Shown piece after piece: positions 1-8,456 of a stretch of 64,000 nucleotides of DNA (the first letter of the stretch is position 1; each line of letters begins with the position of its first letter). The stretch is from Marinobacter caseinilyticus (GTDB lineage Bacteria > Pseudomonadota > Gammaproteobacteria > Pseudomonadales > Oleiphilaceae), in NCBI RefSeq assembly GCF_011074955.1, contig NZ_WUQJ01000018.1:124001-188000 (forward strand). Reading direction: 5' to 3'. Position numbers and translations under genes: made by a program. The notes below the pieces were generated by a model. It saw only the letters and a program-made list of their open reading frames with translations, searched no databases and was not told where the DNA came from.

Positions 1-2
1 CC

Positions 3-566
3 CAGGCTGAGAACCTGTCGGCCTATATCCCGACCAACCTGATCTCGATCACCGACGGTCAGATCTACCTGTCACCCCGGCTGGTGCGAAAGAATCAGTT
101 TCCGGCAGTTGATCTCGGGGTGTCGGTATCGCGCGTTGGGGGTAAAGCGCAATACCGTGCGTTCCGCGACGTGGCGGGTAATTTGCGCGTGACCCTGTCC
201 CAGTTTGAGGAACTGGAAGATTTTGCGCGCTTCGGCACCCGGTTGGACGACACCACCAAGGCCCGACTGGTCCGCGGTGCGGCCGTCAGGGCCGCGCTTC
301 GGCAACCGGAACATGACCCGGTACCGGCAGCGGTGCAATTGTTGATTTTGTTGGCCGCCATGGGGGGACTGTTCGATGCAATGCCGGAAGCCCGGGTGCT
401 GGCAGCCATGGGTCAGCTTCGGAACGCAGGCGCTGACGCACTCTCGGATATCGCCGAACGTATTGCACAGAACCAGCCGCTGCGCGAAGAGGATCGTCGC
501 GCCATTCTGGATCTGGCGAGCAAGGCACTGGGGCGGAAGGACACGGGCTATGACGCAAACATTTGA
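3..566 (+). CDS. atpA: Alternative (N-type) F1Fo ATPase subunit alpha, 3' part only
   Basis: C-terminal 187 residues of an F1 alpha subunit; the gene begins before the window. The reading frame opens with the family block [18 protein letters not shown] and continues through [15 protein letters not shown], which are conserved in alpha subunits next to the nucleotide-binding core and the start of the C-terminal helical domain. The subunit sits at the cytoplasmic side of the membrane ATPase. It overlaps the start of atpG by 17 bases. The direct order alpha-gamma with no delta upstream visible and no beta-epsilon downstream is the end of the operon typical of the alternative N-ATPases (atpDCQRBEFAG), not of the housekeeping atpIBEFHAGDC operon. 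The N-type assignment rests on this order and on the divergent gamma subunit. Confidence 0.9.
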   Translation, partial: QAENLSAYIPTNLISITDGQIYLSPRLVRKNQFPAVDLGVSVSRVGGKAQYRAFRDVAGNLRVTLSQFEELEDFARFGTRLDDTTKARLVRGAAVRAALRQPEHDPVPAAVQLLILLAAMGGLFDAMPEARVLAAMGQLRNAGADALSDIAERIAQNQPLREEDRRAILDLASKALGRKDTGYDANI

Positions 567-1449
567 AGCGTTGTCTCGTCAGGATGAGACCCTGACCAGC
601 ATCCGGGGGATTGTGCACACCATGAAGACCCTGTCGGCCATCAATGCGGTGCCCTATGAACACGCCGCGCGGGCGATTGAGGCCTACCATGAAACTATTC
701 TGCAAGGCCTTCAGGCGATGTTAAGTCTTACGGGACCCTTTTCGGGGCCAGTGGTGCAGCCATCCGGGGTGGTGTGTGTGGTGTTCGGGTCTGATCACGG
801 GCTCTGTGGCAACTACAATGAGACGCTGGCGTCGGCCGTTATGACCATGCCGGGTGCCACGACGCAGGCGGCGCCTGACTTTCGTGTCCTGTGTGTGGGG
901 GCACAGCTACGCAGCGCGCTGATTGGGCGAGGGCTGAGACCAGAGTATGTGTTTCTGCCGCCGGCCTCTGCGGATGGCATTGGTCGGCTGGCAACGGACA
1001 TCGTCACGCGCCTGGATGCGATCGGGCAGAGTGATGCCACTCATCGGATGGCCGTCACAATGGTTTTTACGGAGCGTTCCGAACACGGCTCGCAGACTCC
1101 GGTTGTTCGTCCACTGTTGCCATTGGCGCCAGAATTGATGGCGGAACTTGCCGAACGTCCCTGGGACTCCCGATCGTTGCCCGCTTACTCAATGACGTTA
1201 GACACGTTGTTTGCAGCGCTTCTTCAAAACCATATTTTTGCCAGTGTTTTTCGCGCTTCAGCCGAAGCCATGGTGACAGAGAACGCGGCACGACTGGTAT
1301 TGATGCAGCAGGCTGAACAGTCTGTTGATGACCGCCTGGAAGAGGTCGAGGGACAAATGAAGGCGGTTCGCCAGGACGAGATCACGGCGGAACTGCTGGA
1401 TATCATTGTTGGCTTTGAGGCGCTTGGCAAAACACAGCGACACGGGTAG
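550..1449 (+). CDS. atpG: Alternative (N-type) F1Fo ATPase subunit gamma
   Basis: 299-residue gamma (central stalk) subunit. N-terminal helix with [22 protein letters not shown], a Rossmann-like middle with [12 protein letters not shown], and a C-terminal helix rich in ENAARLVLM, matching the usual N-helix / alpha-beta core / C-helix layout of gamma. The ATG at 550 lies inside the 3' end of atpA, so translation is probably coupled. The family match is distant from the housekeeping gamma subunit, as expected for N-ATPases. These enzymes are thought to pump Na+ or H+ outward at the cost of ATP. The operon appears to end here, because 318 bases without a gene follow. Confidence 0.88.
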   Translation: MTQTFEALSRQDETLTSIRGIVHTMKTLSAINAVPYEHAARAIEAYHETILQGLQAMLSLTGPFSGPVVQPSGVVCVVFGSDHGLCGNYNETLASAVMTMPGATTQAAPDFRVLCVGAQLRSALIGRGLRPEYVFLPPASADGIGRLATDIVTRLDAIGQSDATHRMAVTMVFTERSEHGSQTPVVRPLLPLAPELMAELAERPWDSRSLPAYSMTLDTLFAALLQNHIFASVFRASAEAMVTENAARLVLMQQAEQSVDDRLEEVEGQMKAVRQDEITAELLDIIVGFEALGKTQRHG

Positions 1450-1767
1450 CGGCAACGCGAGGTGAATGTTGACTACCCTTAATGGGGGCGCGCGATTAAA
1501 GGCGGAGCCAGTGACGGGGCCATTACGTTGGCCGTGTTATCAGCGCCCGGCGACGGCGTTGACAAGCTCAGGCATGCCCGTTTCGGTGCTGACGGTGGAG
1601 TTGGGGACCATCGCATCAACGACAGCGGTACTCCCAGGTCAGAGCCGACGGTCGTATTGGCGTTGAGCGCAGAGGGCGGGCCGGCCTGGCACCGGGACCA
1701 CAGAATGTGCGACGCCTTCGTTGCCTGCTATCATTCCCGATTTGCTCGTTAAGCGGGAGTCCTGCGT
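1450..1767. other. Intergenic stretch without a supported gene
   Basis: 318 bases between atpG and the AEC permease. Short open frames exist on the plus strand, but none has a ribosome binding site, a recognisable domain or conserved motifs. No terminator with a T-run was seen after atpG. The permease start at 1768 has a GGGAG element about 9 bases upstream. Confidence 0.5.
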
Positions 1768-2682
1768 ATGTCGGTGTTGGTAGAGGCCTTGATTCCAGTC
1801 TTTGGATTGATTGTGTTGGGCTATCTGATGCGGCGCTGGAATTTCCCGGGCGAGGGATTCTGGTTGCAGGCCGAGCGACTGACCTACTACGTGCTTTTCC
1901 CGGCGATGCTGTTGTTCAAGCTGGGCAGTGCCGAATTGGCGCCCTCCGCCTATGCCGACATCCTGCTGCTGGTGGTTTGCATGGTGGTGGCCATGACCTC
2001 GCTCATGGTCGCCGCCCAGCTTCTATGGCGATGGCCGGGGCCCATGTATTCATCGGTGTTTCAGGGCGCCATCCGCTTCAACTCCTACGTCGCGTTGGCC
2101 GCATCCGGCCTGTTGCTGGGAGACCAGGGTATTTCGCTGATGGCGATTGCGGTGGCGGTGATGGTGCCCATACTCAATGTGGTCTGCATCGTCATGTTTT
2201 CGCTGGTGGCCGGGCAGGGCAAGGTGCAGTTCCGACCTATGTTCAGGGCAGTGGCCACCAATCCGTTGATCATCGGCTCTTTGGCCGGCGTGACCTGGAG
2301 TTTTTTTCGCATCGGGTTTCATCCGGTTCTGGCCGGGATGCTGTCGCCCTTGAGTGATCTGGCGTTACCGCTGGGCTTGATGACGGTGGGCGCCGGGCTT
2401 CAGTTAAAAGCCTTGCGGGGCGCCTCGGTGCCATTTTTGGTGTCCACTTCTGCCAAACTGGTGGGCTTTCCACTGATGACTTACGGACTGGCTTTGTTGC
2501 TCGGCATGGAGGGGTTGATGGTTCAGGTGGCGATTTTGCTGGCGGCCCTGCCGACGGCGTCGTCGTCTTACATCCTGGCCCGACAACTGGGTGGCGATGC
2601 CGCCTTGATGGCGGGCATCATCAGTGGCCAGACTTTACTGGCCACCATCAGTATTCCCCTTATCCTGGGCGTGCTCTGGTAG
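1768..2682 (+). CDS. AEC (auxin efflux carrier) family permease
   Basis: 304-residue inner membrane protein with about ten hydrophobic segments in two halves of five, the layout of the AEC / bile-acid:sodium symporter-like superfamily. It starts MSVLVEALIPVFGLIVLGYL, and the second half has PLGLMTVGAGL and LPTASSSYILA, which resemble the conserved Gly/Pro-broken helices of the family. Bacterial members export or import small organic acids such as malate or malonate. The substrate cannot be told from the sequence. The start ATG has GGGAG upstream. Its last 48 bases overlap the 3' end of the convergent znuA gene, which is an unusually long antisense overlap. Confidence 0.85.
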   Translation: MSVLVEALIPVFGLIVLGYLMRRWNFPGEGFWLQAERLTYYVLFPAMLLFKLGSAELAPSAYADILLLVVCMVVAMTSLMVAAQLLWRWPGPMYSSVFQGAIRFNSYVALAASGLLLGDQGISLMAIAVAVMVPILNVVCIVMFSLVAGQGKVQFRPMFRAVATNPLIIGSLAGVTWSFFRIGFHPVLAGMLSPLSDLALPLGLMTVGAGLQLKALRGASVPFLVSTSAKLVGFPLMTYGLALLLGMEGLMVQVAILLAALPTASSSYILARQLGGDAALMAGIISGQTLLATISIPLILGVLW

Positions 2683-3681
2683 ACAGCGGATAACGGCGTC
2701 CGCCATTTGTTGCTGCAGCACCAGGTAGCCGGAGGGCTCCGCTGCAATCGAAGCTGCGAGAGGGTCCCACACGCTCAGTTTGACGTCCACGCCCTCGGCT
2801 ATGGCCTGCCACCACCGTTGGTTGAACTGAGGCTCGGTTAGCAGGCAGGGGCGCTCAGCGGCTCTGAGCAGGGTTTGCACTGCGGCTATGTGCCTTGCGC
2901 CGGGCGTTCGTTCCGGGCTTGGTGTTAATACGCCCGCGATGGATAAACCATAGTGTTCGGCAAAACGACCAAACGCATCGTGATAGGTAAACAATGATAG
3001 GCCCCTGGCAGCCAATAACTGGCGCCTTATGGCCTGTTCGGTGGCGGCTAACTGGGCGCGGAAGTTGGCGAGGTTCGTGTCCAATTGATCCTGATCCATG
3101 CCCGGCAGGTCGGCCAGCCGGTCGTGAATGGTGGTGGCCATGATCAGGGCCAGCTCCGGGTCCAGCCAGACGTGAGGGTCCTCGCCCTGAACGTGTTGGT
3201 GGCCGGCGGGCGCAGGCGCCTCTTGCGGGTCGTTACGATCGTCGACATGCCCGCGCTCCTCGTGAGCGTGAGCTGGAGGAGAGTGGTCTGATGGCGCGTG
3301 GTCTGACGGTGAGTGGTCTGATAGTGCGTCGGGTGCAAGCGCGTAGGTACGTTGTGCCAGGTCACTGCCGCCAAGGATACGAGTCAGAAACGTTTCCATG
3401 TCCGGTCCAACCCAGAACACCAGGTCCGCCTTGGCCAACGCTTGCCGTTCGGAGGGGCGCATTTGATAGGTATGGGGGCTGCCACCCGCGGGCACCAGCG
3501 TTGTAACGGTCACCGATGTTGGGGCCACCGCCCTTACCAGCAGTTCAAGCGGTTTGATGGACGTCACAATGCTGACCGGCTCGGCAGGACTGGCCGTTGC
3601 AAAACAGGTCAGGGCGGAGACAAGGCTGACGAACAGGCCGCGTCGGTGAATCATGAGAGGTGTTGTCCGTGGTTTAATCAT
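2635..3681 (-). CDS. znuA: Zinc ABC transporter substrate-binding protein ZnuA
   Basis: Periplasmic zinc-binding protein of the cluster A-I ABC transporters, 348 residues from the first ATG. Residues 10-33 form a signal peptide (MIHRRGLFVSLVSA...), so a start at the ATG at 3654 (339 aa) is equally possible; neither start has a clear ribosome binding site. The mature part has TSIKPLELLV, the His ligand in AGGSPHTYQMRPS, an acidic/His-rich metal loop with repeated SDH and HAH units (about residues 120-168), DPHVWLDP, and TYHDAFGRFAEHYGL. A Zur-box-like palindrome overlaps the upstream start. No znuB, znuC or zur gene lies next to it. The divergent neighbour is gltX, so the membrane and ATPase partners must be elsewhere. 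Confidence 0.93.
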   Translation of the reverse strand: MIKPRTTPLMIHRRGLFVSLVSALTCFATASPAEPVSIVTSIKPLELLVRAVAPTSVTVTTLVPAGGSPHTYQMRPSERQALAKADLVFWVGPDMETFLTRILGGSDLAQRTYALAPDALSDHSPSDHAPSDHSPPAHAHEERGHVDDRNDPQEAPAPAGHQHVQGEDPHVWLDPELALIMATTIHDRLADLPGMDQDQLDTNLANFRAQLAATEQAIRRQLLAARGLSLFTYHDAFGRFAEHYGLSIAGVLTPSPERTPGARHIAAVQTLLRAAERPCLLTEPQFNQRWWQAIAEGVDVKLSVWDPLAASIAAEPSGYLVLQQQMADAVIRCLPEHAQDKGNTDGGQ

Positions 3682-3683
3682 GG

Positions 3684-3702
3684 AATGTTATAATATTACA
3701 TT
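3684..3702. promoter_or_regulatory. Predicted Zur-binding site (Zur box)
   Basis: Nineteen-base near-perfect palindrome AATGTTATAATATTACATT with one mismatched pair around a central A. It closely follows the enterobacterial Zur consensus (GAAATGTTATANTATAACATTTC, from established knowledge). It lies directly before the first possible znuA start codon and covers TATA-rich sequence that could serve as the minus 10 box, so a zinc-loaded Zur repressor would block znuA transcription. Confidence 0.8.
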
Positions 3703-3758
3703 AACGGCACGAGGTGAAGGGATTCGACGCCACTCATGCGTAATCGTTTGTGTGTCGG

Positions 3759-3764
3759 TATAAT
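3759..3764 (+). promoter_or_regulatory. Likely -10 box of the gltX promoter
   Basis: A perfect TATAAT lies 57 bases before the gltX start. No good -35 box is visible at 16-18 bases spacing, so the call rests on the -10 element and its position alone. Confidence 0.35.
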
Positions 3765-3820
3765 GCGGAACTTTCATTCAGAGGCAGCTGTTTACCGGCG
3801 CCAGTCAAACAGGATTCACC

Positions 3821-5305
3821 ATGACCGTACGCACCCGCATTGCCCCATCTCCCACCGGCGACCCCCACGTCGGCACGGCCTATGTGGCACTGTTCAACCT
3901 GTGCTTTGCACGCCAGCACGGTGGCCAGTTTATTCTGCGCATTGAAGACACCGATCAGACGCGCAGCACGGACGAGTCGGAACAGGACATCCTGAGGGCG
4001 TTGCGCTGGTTGGGGCTGGAGTGGGATGAGGGGCCGGACGTTGGTGGCCCCCACGGGCCGTATCGGCAGTCCGAACGCAAGGATTCCTATCGTCAGTACG
4101 CGCTCGACCTGGTTGAGAAAGGACACGCCTTCTACTGCTTCCGCACGCCTGAGGAGCTTGACGTCATTCGTGAAACGCGCAAGGCCGAGGGTTTGAATCC
4201 AGGCATCAAAGGCGATCTGGAGTTGCCGGACGACGAGATCCAGCGCCGACTGGCGGCGGGCGAGCCCCATGTGATCAGGATGAAAGTGCCGGAAGAGGGG
4301 GTTTGCCGCATTGACGACATGCTGCGCGGGGTGATTGAAATCGACTGGGCGCAGGTGGATTGCCAGATCCTGCTGAAATCCGATGGCATGCCAACTTACC
4401 ACCTGGCCAACGTGGTGGACGACCACCTCATGGACATCACTCATGTGCTGCGAGGTGAGGAGTGGATCAATTCGGCGCCCAAGCACCAGTTGCTGTACGA
4501 GTATTTCGGTTGGCCGATGCCGGTGCTGTGCCATTTGCCGTTGCTGCGCAACCCCGATAAGAGCAAATTGTCGAAGCGCAAAAATCCGACCAGCATCAAT
4601 TTCTATGAGCGTATGGGGTTTTTGCCGGAGGGGGTCATCAACTACCTCGGGCGTATGGGCTGGTCGATGCCGGATGAGCGAGAAAAATTTACCCTCGATG
4701 AGATGATCCAGCATTTCGATATTCAGCGAGTCTCGCTGGGTGGGCCAATTTTCGATGTCGAGAAGCTGCGCTGGCTGAATGGGCTCTGGCTCCGGGAGGA
4801 CCTGTCCGACGAGCAGTTTATGGCTCGTATGCGGGACTGGTGGTTCCGGCCCGAGGCGCTGAGCCAATTAGTGCCACACGTAAAAGGCCGGGCCGATGTT
4901 TTCAGCGACGTGGTGCCGATGGCGGCGTTTATGTTTTCGGGGATGCTGGACCTGACCCCGCAGGACTTTGCCCACAATAAGCTCGAAGAGTCCGAGGTCA
5001 AACGTGTCCTTCAGTTTGCGCTCTGGCGTCTCGAGGCCCAGCGGCATTGGACCAAGGACGCGATTTTTGCCGATGTGAAGGCGCTGGCGAAAGCGCTGGA
5101 GCTGAAGATGGGGGACTTCATGTTTCCGATCTTTGTGGCAATTGCCGGCACGCCCAACTCCTGGTCGGTGATGGACTCCATGGCCATGCTGGGCCCGGAT
5201 ATGACCCGCGCCCGGTTGCGGCATGCGCTACAGTTGATGGGTGGCTTCTCGAAGAAGGAATCCAAACGGGTCGAGAAAGAGTTTGCCGCACTGAGCGTCG
5301 ATTGA
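3821..5305 (+). CDS. gltX: Glutamyl-tRNA synthetase
   Basis: 494-residue class I aminoacyl-tRNA synthetase that charges tRNA-Glu in the cytoplasm. The HIGH-type signature is in [15 protein letters not shown] (residues 10-23) and the KMSKS loop is KLSKR (249-253). [10 protein letters not shown] and the [10 protein letters not shown] region are typical of GluRS. The length fits full-length discriminating GluRS with the C-terminal anticodon-binding domain, not the short GluQ homologue. The ATG at 3821 has AGGA seven bases upstream. A tRNA-Glu gene lies about 180 bases downstream, so enzyme and substrate are linked, as in pseudomonads. Confidence 0.98.
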   Translation: MTVRTRIAPSPTGDPHVGTAYVALFNLCFARQHGGQFILRIEDTDQTRSTDESEQDILRALRWLGLEWDEGPDVGGPHGPYRQSERKDSYRQYALDLVEKGHAFYCFRTPEELDVIRETRKAEGLNPGIKGDLELPDDEIQRRLAAGEPHVIRMKVPEEGVCRIDDMLRGVIEIDWAQVDCQILLKSDGMPTYHLANVVDDHLMDITHVLRGEEWINSAPKHQLLYEYFGWPMPVLCHLPLLRNPDKSKLSKRKNPTSINFYERMGFLPEGVINYLGRMGWSMPDEREKFTLDEMIQHFDIQRVSLGGPIFDVEKLRWLNGLWLREDLSDEQFMARMRDWWFRPEALSQLVPHVKGRADVFSDVVPMAAFMFSGMLDLTPQDFAHNKLEESEVKRVLQFALWRLEAQRHWTKDAIFADVKALAKALELKMGDFMFPIFVAIAGTPNSWSVMDSMAMLGPDMTRARLRHALQLMGGFSKKESKRVEKEFAALSVD

Positions 5306-5398
5306 GTAAGTTTTAACCAATTCCCCAGGCGATTAAAAAAATGGATCGCCAGGGGTTGACGAGGGGGGGATGGATCACTAACATACGCCTCCGTTGAT

Positions 5399-5474
5399 GG
5401 GGCCATAGCTCAGCTGGGAGAGCGCAACGCTGGCAGCGTTGAGGTCGACGGTTCGATCCCGTCTGGCTCCACCA
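5399..5474 (+). tRNA. tRNA-Ala(GGC)
   Basis: 76-nt cloverleaf including an encoded CCA. The acceptor stem GGGGCCA pairs with TGGCTCC (one G-T pair), the anticodon stem CAACG/CGTTG encloses loop CTGGCAG with anticodon GGC at 5432-5434, and the T arm contains GTTCGATCC. It lies 12 bases before tRNA-Glu and is presumably co-transcribed with it. Confidence 0.97.
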
Positions 5475-5486
5475 ATTTAACTTAGT

Positions 5487-5562
5487 GTCCCCTTCGTCTA
5501 GTGGCCTAGGACACCGCCCTTTCACGGCGGTAACAGGGGTTCGAACCCCCTAGGGGACGCCA
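5487..5562 (+). tRNA. tRNA-Glu(TTC)
   Basis: 76-nt cloverleaf including an encoded CCA. The acceptor stem GTCCCCT pairs with AGGGGAC, the anticodon stem CCGCC/GGCGG encloses CTTTCAC with anticodon TTC at 5521-5523, and the T arm has GTTCGAACC. It is followed by a strong terminator. Confidence 0.97.
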
Positions 5563-5597
5563 CTATTCTGGAGCGCCGATTGCCATCGGCAATCCAT

Positions 5598-5625
5598 AAA
5601 AAAACCGCCTTATGGCGGTTTTTTT
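5598..5625 (+). terminator. Rho-independent terminator after the tRNA pair
   Basis: Stem AAACCGCC / GGCGGTTT with loop TTAT followed by a run of seven T, 35 bases after tRNA-Glu. The A-run on the other side makes it able to act for the convergent minus-strand gene as well. Confidence 0.9.
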
Positions 5626-5711
5626 ATGTCTGGAGTATAGGCGCGCCCATGCGGCGTGTCAGCGCCGGCCTGGCGCCCCCGCATGTTGACCGTCCCGGCA
5701 AATTGGCAGTC

Positions 5712-6563
5712 CTAGCATAGTGAGAGCGCGCCCTTCCCAACACCTTCGTAGGCTTTCACCTGAATCTCATCGTCAGGGCATTCATGTTTGCATTGCTCAG
5801 CAATGTGGGCAGCGATCAGCTCGACGGTGGTGTCGGTGTCCATAAAATAGACGCGGCTTTCTGGCATTGTGAGGCTGAACTCCCCCTGGTTGGCTTCGTA
5901 ATCGAAGGTGACGTAACGGATGCCCGCATTGTCGACGAAGCGATCAGTGACATCCTCCTCAGAGCCCACATAGATGTCTTCCCAGCGCTTGGCCCAGCGA
6001 TGTTCCAGGCTCACATCCCGATGACCGTTGCGGCGTATCTGGATAGGTGAACGGTGGCCGTGGGCAATGCGCTGACAGTTACCAAGATGCTTTTTCAGGC
6101 CATGCACGTAGTGGTAGTAAGCGCCATCGATCTCCTCTTCCCGTAGGCCAATGTGGATATTCTGCACATTGTCCGGTAGTACCGATTTCAACTCCTGCTC
6201 CAGCATGCGTGCAACAACCGATGGCACCACGGTTTCACCCTGAACAAACACAACCGCTTCCTGGGGTGAGTGGTGCCTGATCCGGGTATTATCCTTTAAC
6301 GTCCAGGTCACATGACTCGGATTGTCTTCATCACGATGCAGCCCGGTATAATGCTCAGGGATAACCAGACGATGGTCGACACGCTCGTCGATAATACGTT
6401 TGATCGTGCGCTTGACCGAACTGAAGTCGAACACCATGCCTTGTTCGTCGAGTTCTCCGGTCAGGACAACGTCGGCAATCCAACTTTCGCCTACCAATCC
6501 CCGGGATGGGTCCAGATAGGCAAAATCAATAACGGTAAGGTTGTCGACAAAAAGGTGATTCAT
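5712..6563 (-). CDS. 6-pyruvoyl-tetrahydropterin synthase / QueD family protein, double-domain form
   Basis: 283 residues, about twice a normal QueD (about 120-140). The N-terminal half has VDNLTVIDFAYLDP and VFDFSSVKRTIKRIIDERVDHRL, matching the middle of a PTPS domain (DF..VK..I...DH..L). The C-terminal half has HGHRSPIQI, matching the HGH.Y zinc-ligand motif, and ends VKAYEGVGKGALSLC. The catalytic elements thus appear split over two T-fold repeats. Family members make carboxy-tetrahydropterin in queuosine synthesis or pyruvoyl-tetrahydropterin. No queuosine gene lies nearby, so the exact reaction is open. The 3' end faces the tRNA terminator. Confidence 0.7.
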   Translation of the reverse strand: MNHLFVDNLTVIDFAYLDPSRGLVGESWIADVVLTGELDEQGMVFDFSSVKRTIKRIIDERVDHRLVIPEHYTGLHRDEDNPSHVTWTLKDNTRIRHHSPQEAVVFVQGETVVPSVVARMLEQELKSVLPDNVQNIHIGLREEEIDGAYYHYVHGLKKHLGNCQRIAHGHRSPIQIRRNGHRDVSLEHRWAKRWEDIYVGSEEDVTDRFVDNAGIRYVTFDYEANQGEFSLTMPESRVYFMDTDTTVELIAAHIAEQCKHECPDDEIQVKAYEGVGKGALSLC

Positions 6564-6642
6564 CTAGGGAGCCTGGTTACCACTGCGCTTGAATGACCTG
6601 TAAATTCTAACAAAAATCCACTTGGCTGAGTGAGAAATTCCA

Positions 6643-7263
6643 GTGCCTTTGACGATTGACTCAAAACCGGCGCAATCCGGCCCTCCCGTTCTGGTATTGG
6701 CTGCTGGATCATCCTCCCGGATGGGACGCTCGAAGGCGATGCTGGGGTGGGGGAGTGGCAGCCTTCTGGATCACGCCATCGACCAGGCTCGGGTGTTAAG
6801 CACGTCGGTGTGGGTGGTGTCCGGATGTTACTACCCGGTCAGTCGTTACCGGGTCACCCGACGGCCCTCACGCTGGGTTTACAATCCCGATTGGCACCTG
6901 GGCATGGCGTCATCTTTGCGCGCCGGTTTGGGCGCGTTACCGGCCAGCTGTCCGGGTGTCTTTGTTGTATTGGTGGATCAGCCCCTGGTGAGTACCGAAT
7001 CGCTGGTGCAGCTCAGAAAGTCCGCCGAGCATCAGCGCCACCAGGCCATTGCCGCCGATCATCAGGGCCGGCCGGGAGCCCCCGCTTATTTGCCTCGTCG
7101 TCTTTGGCCGGCAATCGGAACCCTTGAGGGCGATCGGGGGGCCGGGCAGATTTTGCGGCAGGTCGGTGCCCAAACCCTTATCATGCCGGGCGCAGAAACC
7201 GATGCCGACACCCCCGCGGACTGGCGGCATCTGCAGCAGGTGTTATCCGAACAAACCCGATAA
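6643..7263 (+). CDS. MobA-like NTP transferase (MocA/MobA superfamily)
   Basis: 206-residue nucleotidyltransferase of the MobA-like NTP transferase family. [17 protein letters not shown] (residues 18-34) is the nucleotide-binding loop with the conserved G..RMG..K signature, and VLVDQPLVS is the metal-binding D.P. segment. [15 protein letters not shown] resembles the GHP..F/L motif of MocA, which transfers CMP to the molybdopterin cofactor. The start is GTG at 6643 and no clear Shine-Dalgarno is visible. The 3' end overlaps the convergent response regulator gene by 21 bases. Molybdenum cofactor modification is the most likely role, but no molybdoenzyme or xdh accessory gene is adjacent. Confidence 0.75.
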   Translation: MPLTIDSKPAQSGPPVLVLAAGSSSRMGRSKAMLGWGSGSLLDHAIDQARVLSTSVWVVSGCYYPVSRYRVTRRPSRWVYNPDWHLGMASSLRAGLGALPASCPGVFVVLVDQPLVSTESLVQLRKSAEHQRHQAIAADHQGRPGAPAYLPRRLWPAIGTLEGDRGAGQILRQVGAQTLIMPGAETDADTPADWRHLQQVLSEQTR

Positions 7264-8349
7264 CCAGGCGATACCGAGGGTAAACACCCCAAGGCTGACC
7301 GCAAGCCCGACGGTGTAGATCCGCGACGTTGCCGCCCGTTGCTGGGTGACGAAGAGGTCAATCGTGCGTTGGGCGATGTCTTCTGCGGTTTCGCGCGAAA
7401 TCTCATGGGCCTGCTGAATCGCTTCCGACTGCAGCGTTTGCCAGAATTCGGTATCGATAGTCTGAACACTGGTGATGTGGTCTTTCAGTTCGGCCATGTG
7501 GTCGCTGGTAAAACCGCCGCTGCGGGACAAATCCTTTTTCAGTTCGGCCAACTCGCGGGCGAGGTTCAGGCTGACTTCTGCGGCCACATCGTCTTTCAGA
7601 CCCCGTGTCTGGTTATCGATGGAGCCCTGCACGGTTTCCAATCGTTCCTCGAGCACGCGCAGCTGTTTTTTCTCCGCCTCGTCGAGGACACGCTTCAAAT
7701 GGTCAAATTGCTCGTCAAACAAACTGCTTAACAATTCGTGCAAACGGTTATTGATATGGGTCTTGACCGCCGAGCGCGCGATTTGCTCAATCAGCTCGCT
7801 GGTCAATGGCACCGTTTGAGCCTTCTGCAGGACGCCACCGTGAAGTTGGCTGATGTCAGCGGTGAGTGGCAGCTCCAGGGAGGCGTTGTCAGGCAACTGA
7901 ACGCTGTCTTCCTCGTCCTCCGCTGAGTCAACAAAGTCAGCCGGTGCTGGAGGCTCCGGTAAGGCATTGTCATCCACGTCACTGGCAAGCTGGTCGAGCA
8001 TTGAATTCAGCCCATCATTGTGAGGCGGCTTGGTCAGAATGTTATAAACCCCGAAGTTTCTGGCTTCCTCCATGAAGGATGACGACTTCTTGGACGTACA
8101 CATGATGATCGGGATGCCAGCGGTGTTCGGGTTGCCCTTGATGGCCTTGGTGGCCTCGACACCATTCATGCCTGGCATCAAATGATCCATAAAGATCACG
8201 TCGGGGCGGTCATGGTTGTCGAGGAAATCCAGGGCTTCTTCGGCAGACCCGGCCATGTTGACCTTCATCTCGCGGTTTTCGAGCAGTTTGCTCAACGCGA
8301 AACGCGCCACTTTGGAGTCGTCCACCAGAAGTGCGTTTTTAATTGCCAT
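7243..8349 (-). CDS. Response regulator receiver protein with C-terminal membrane anchor
   Basis: N-terminal receiver domain (about residues 5-125): acidic pocket LLVDD, phospho-acceptor Asp55 in [11 protein letters not shown], Thr in MCTSKK and Lys in LTKPP. A proline/acidic linker (about 130-165) is followed by a long helical, charged region likely to form a coiled coil (about 185-330), and one transmembrane helix at the extreme C terminus ([23 protein letters not shown]). There is no DNA-binding or enzymatic output domain. Two ATG codons stand in tandem; the second (8349) is better spaced from GAGG. No kinase gene is adjacent. A tail-anchored receiver that places a coiled coil at the membrane is unusual; a role in polarity, motility or chemosensory signalling is speculation. 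Confidence 0.8.
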   Translation of the reverse strand: MAIKNALLVDDSKVARFALSKLLENREMKVNMAGSAEEALDFLDNHDRPDVIFMDHLMPGMNGVEATKAIKGNPNTAGIPIIMCTSKKSSSFMEEARNFGVYNILTKPPHNDGLNSMLDQLASDVDDNALPEPPAPADFVDSAEDEEDSVQLPDNASLELPLTADISQLHGGVLQKAQTVPLTSELIEQIARSAVKTHINNRLHELLSSLFDEQFDHLKRVLDEAEKKQLRVLEERLETVQGSIDNQTRGLKDDVAAEVSLNLARELAELKKDLSRSGGFTSDHMAELKDHITSVQTIDTEFWQTLQSEAIQQAHEISRETAEDIAQRTIDLFVTQQRAATSRIYTVGLAVSLGVFTLGIAWLSGLFG

Positions 8350-8456
8350 CATACAACCTCAACCTGTTACACCATTATTCACGTTTAAGCGCAGGTTCAT
8401 CCGGTCATCCATGCCAGAGGTCGGTGTACCTGCGATCCAGGGCGGGTGACAGTGAA

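Noticed and set aside
1466..1752. Two short plus-strand frames in the atpG-permease gap
   Set aside because: No Shine-Dalgarno, no motif and no sign of a decayed known gene.
3734..4867. Long open frame (377 codons) on the minus strand inside gltX
   Set aside because: It is fully antisense to a certain gene, has no domain and no ribosome binding site; GC-rich codon use creates such shadows.
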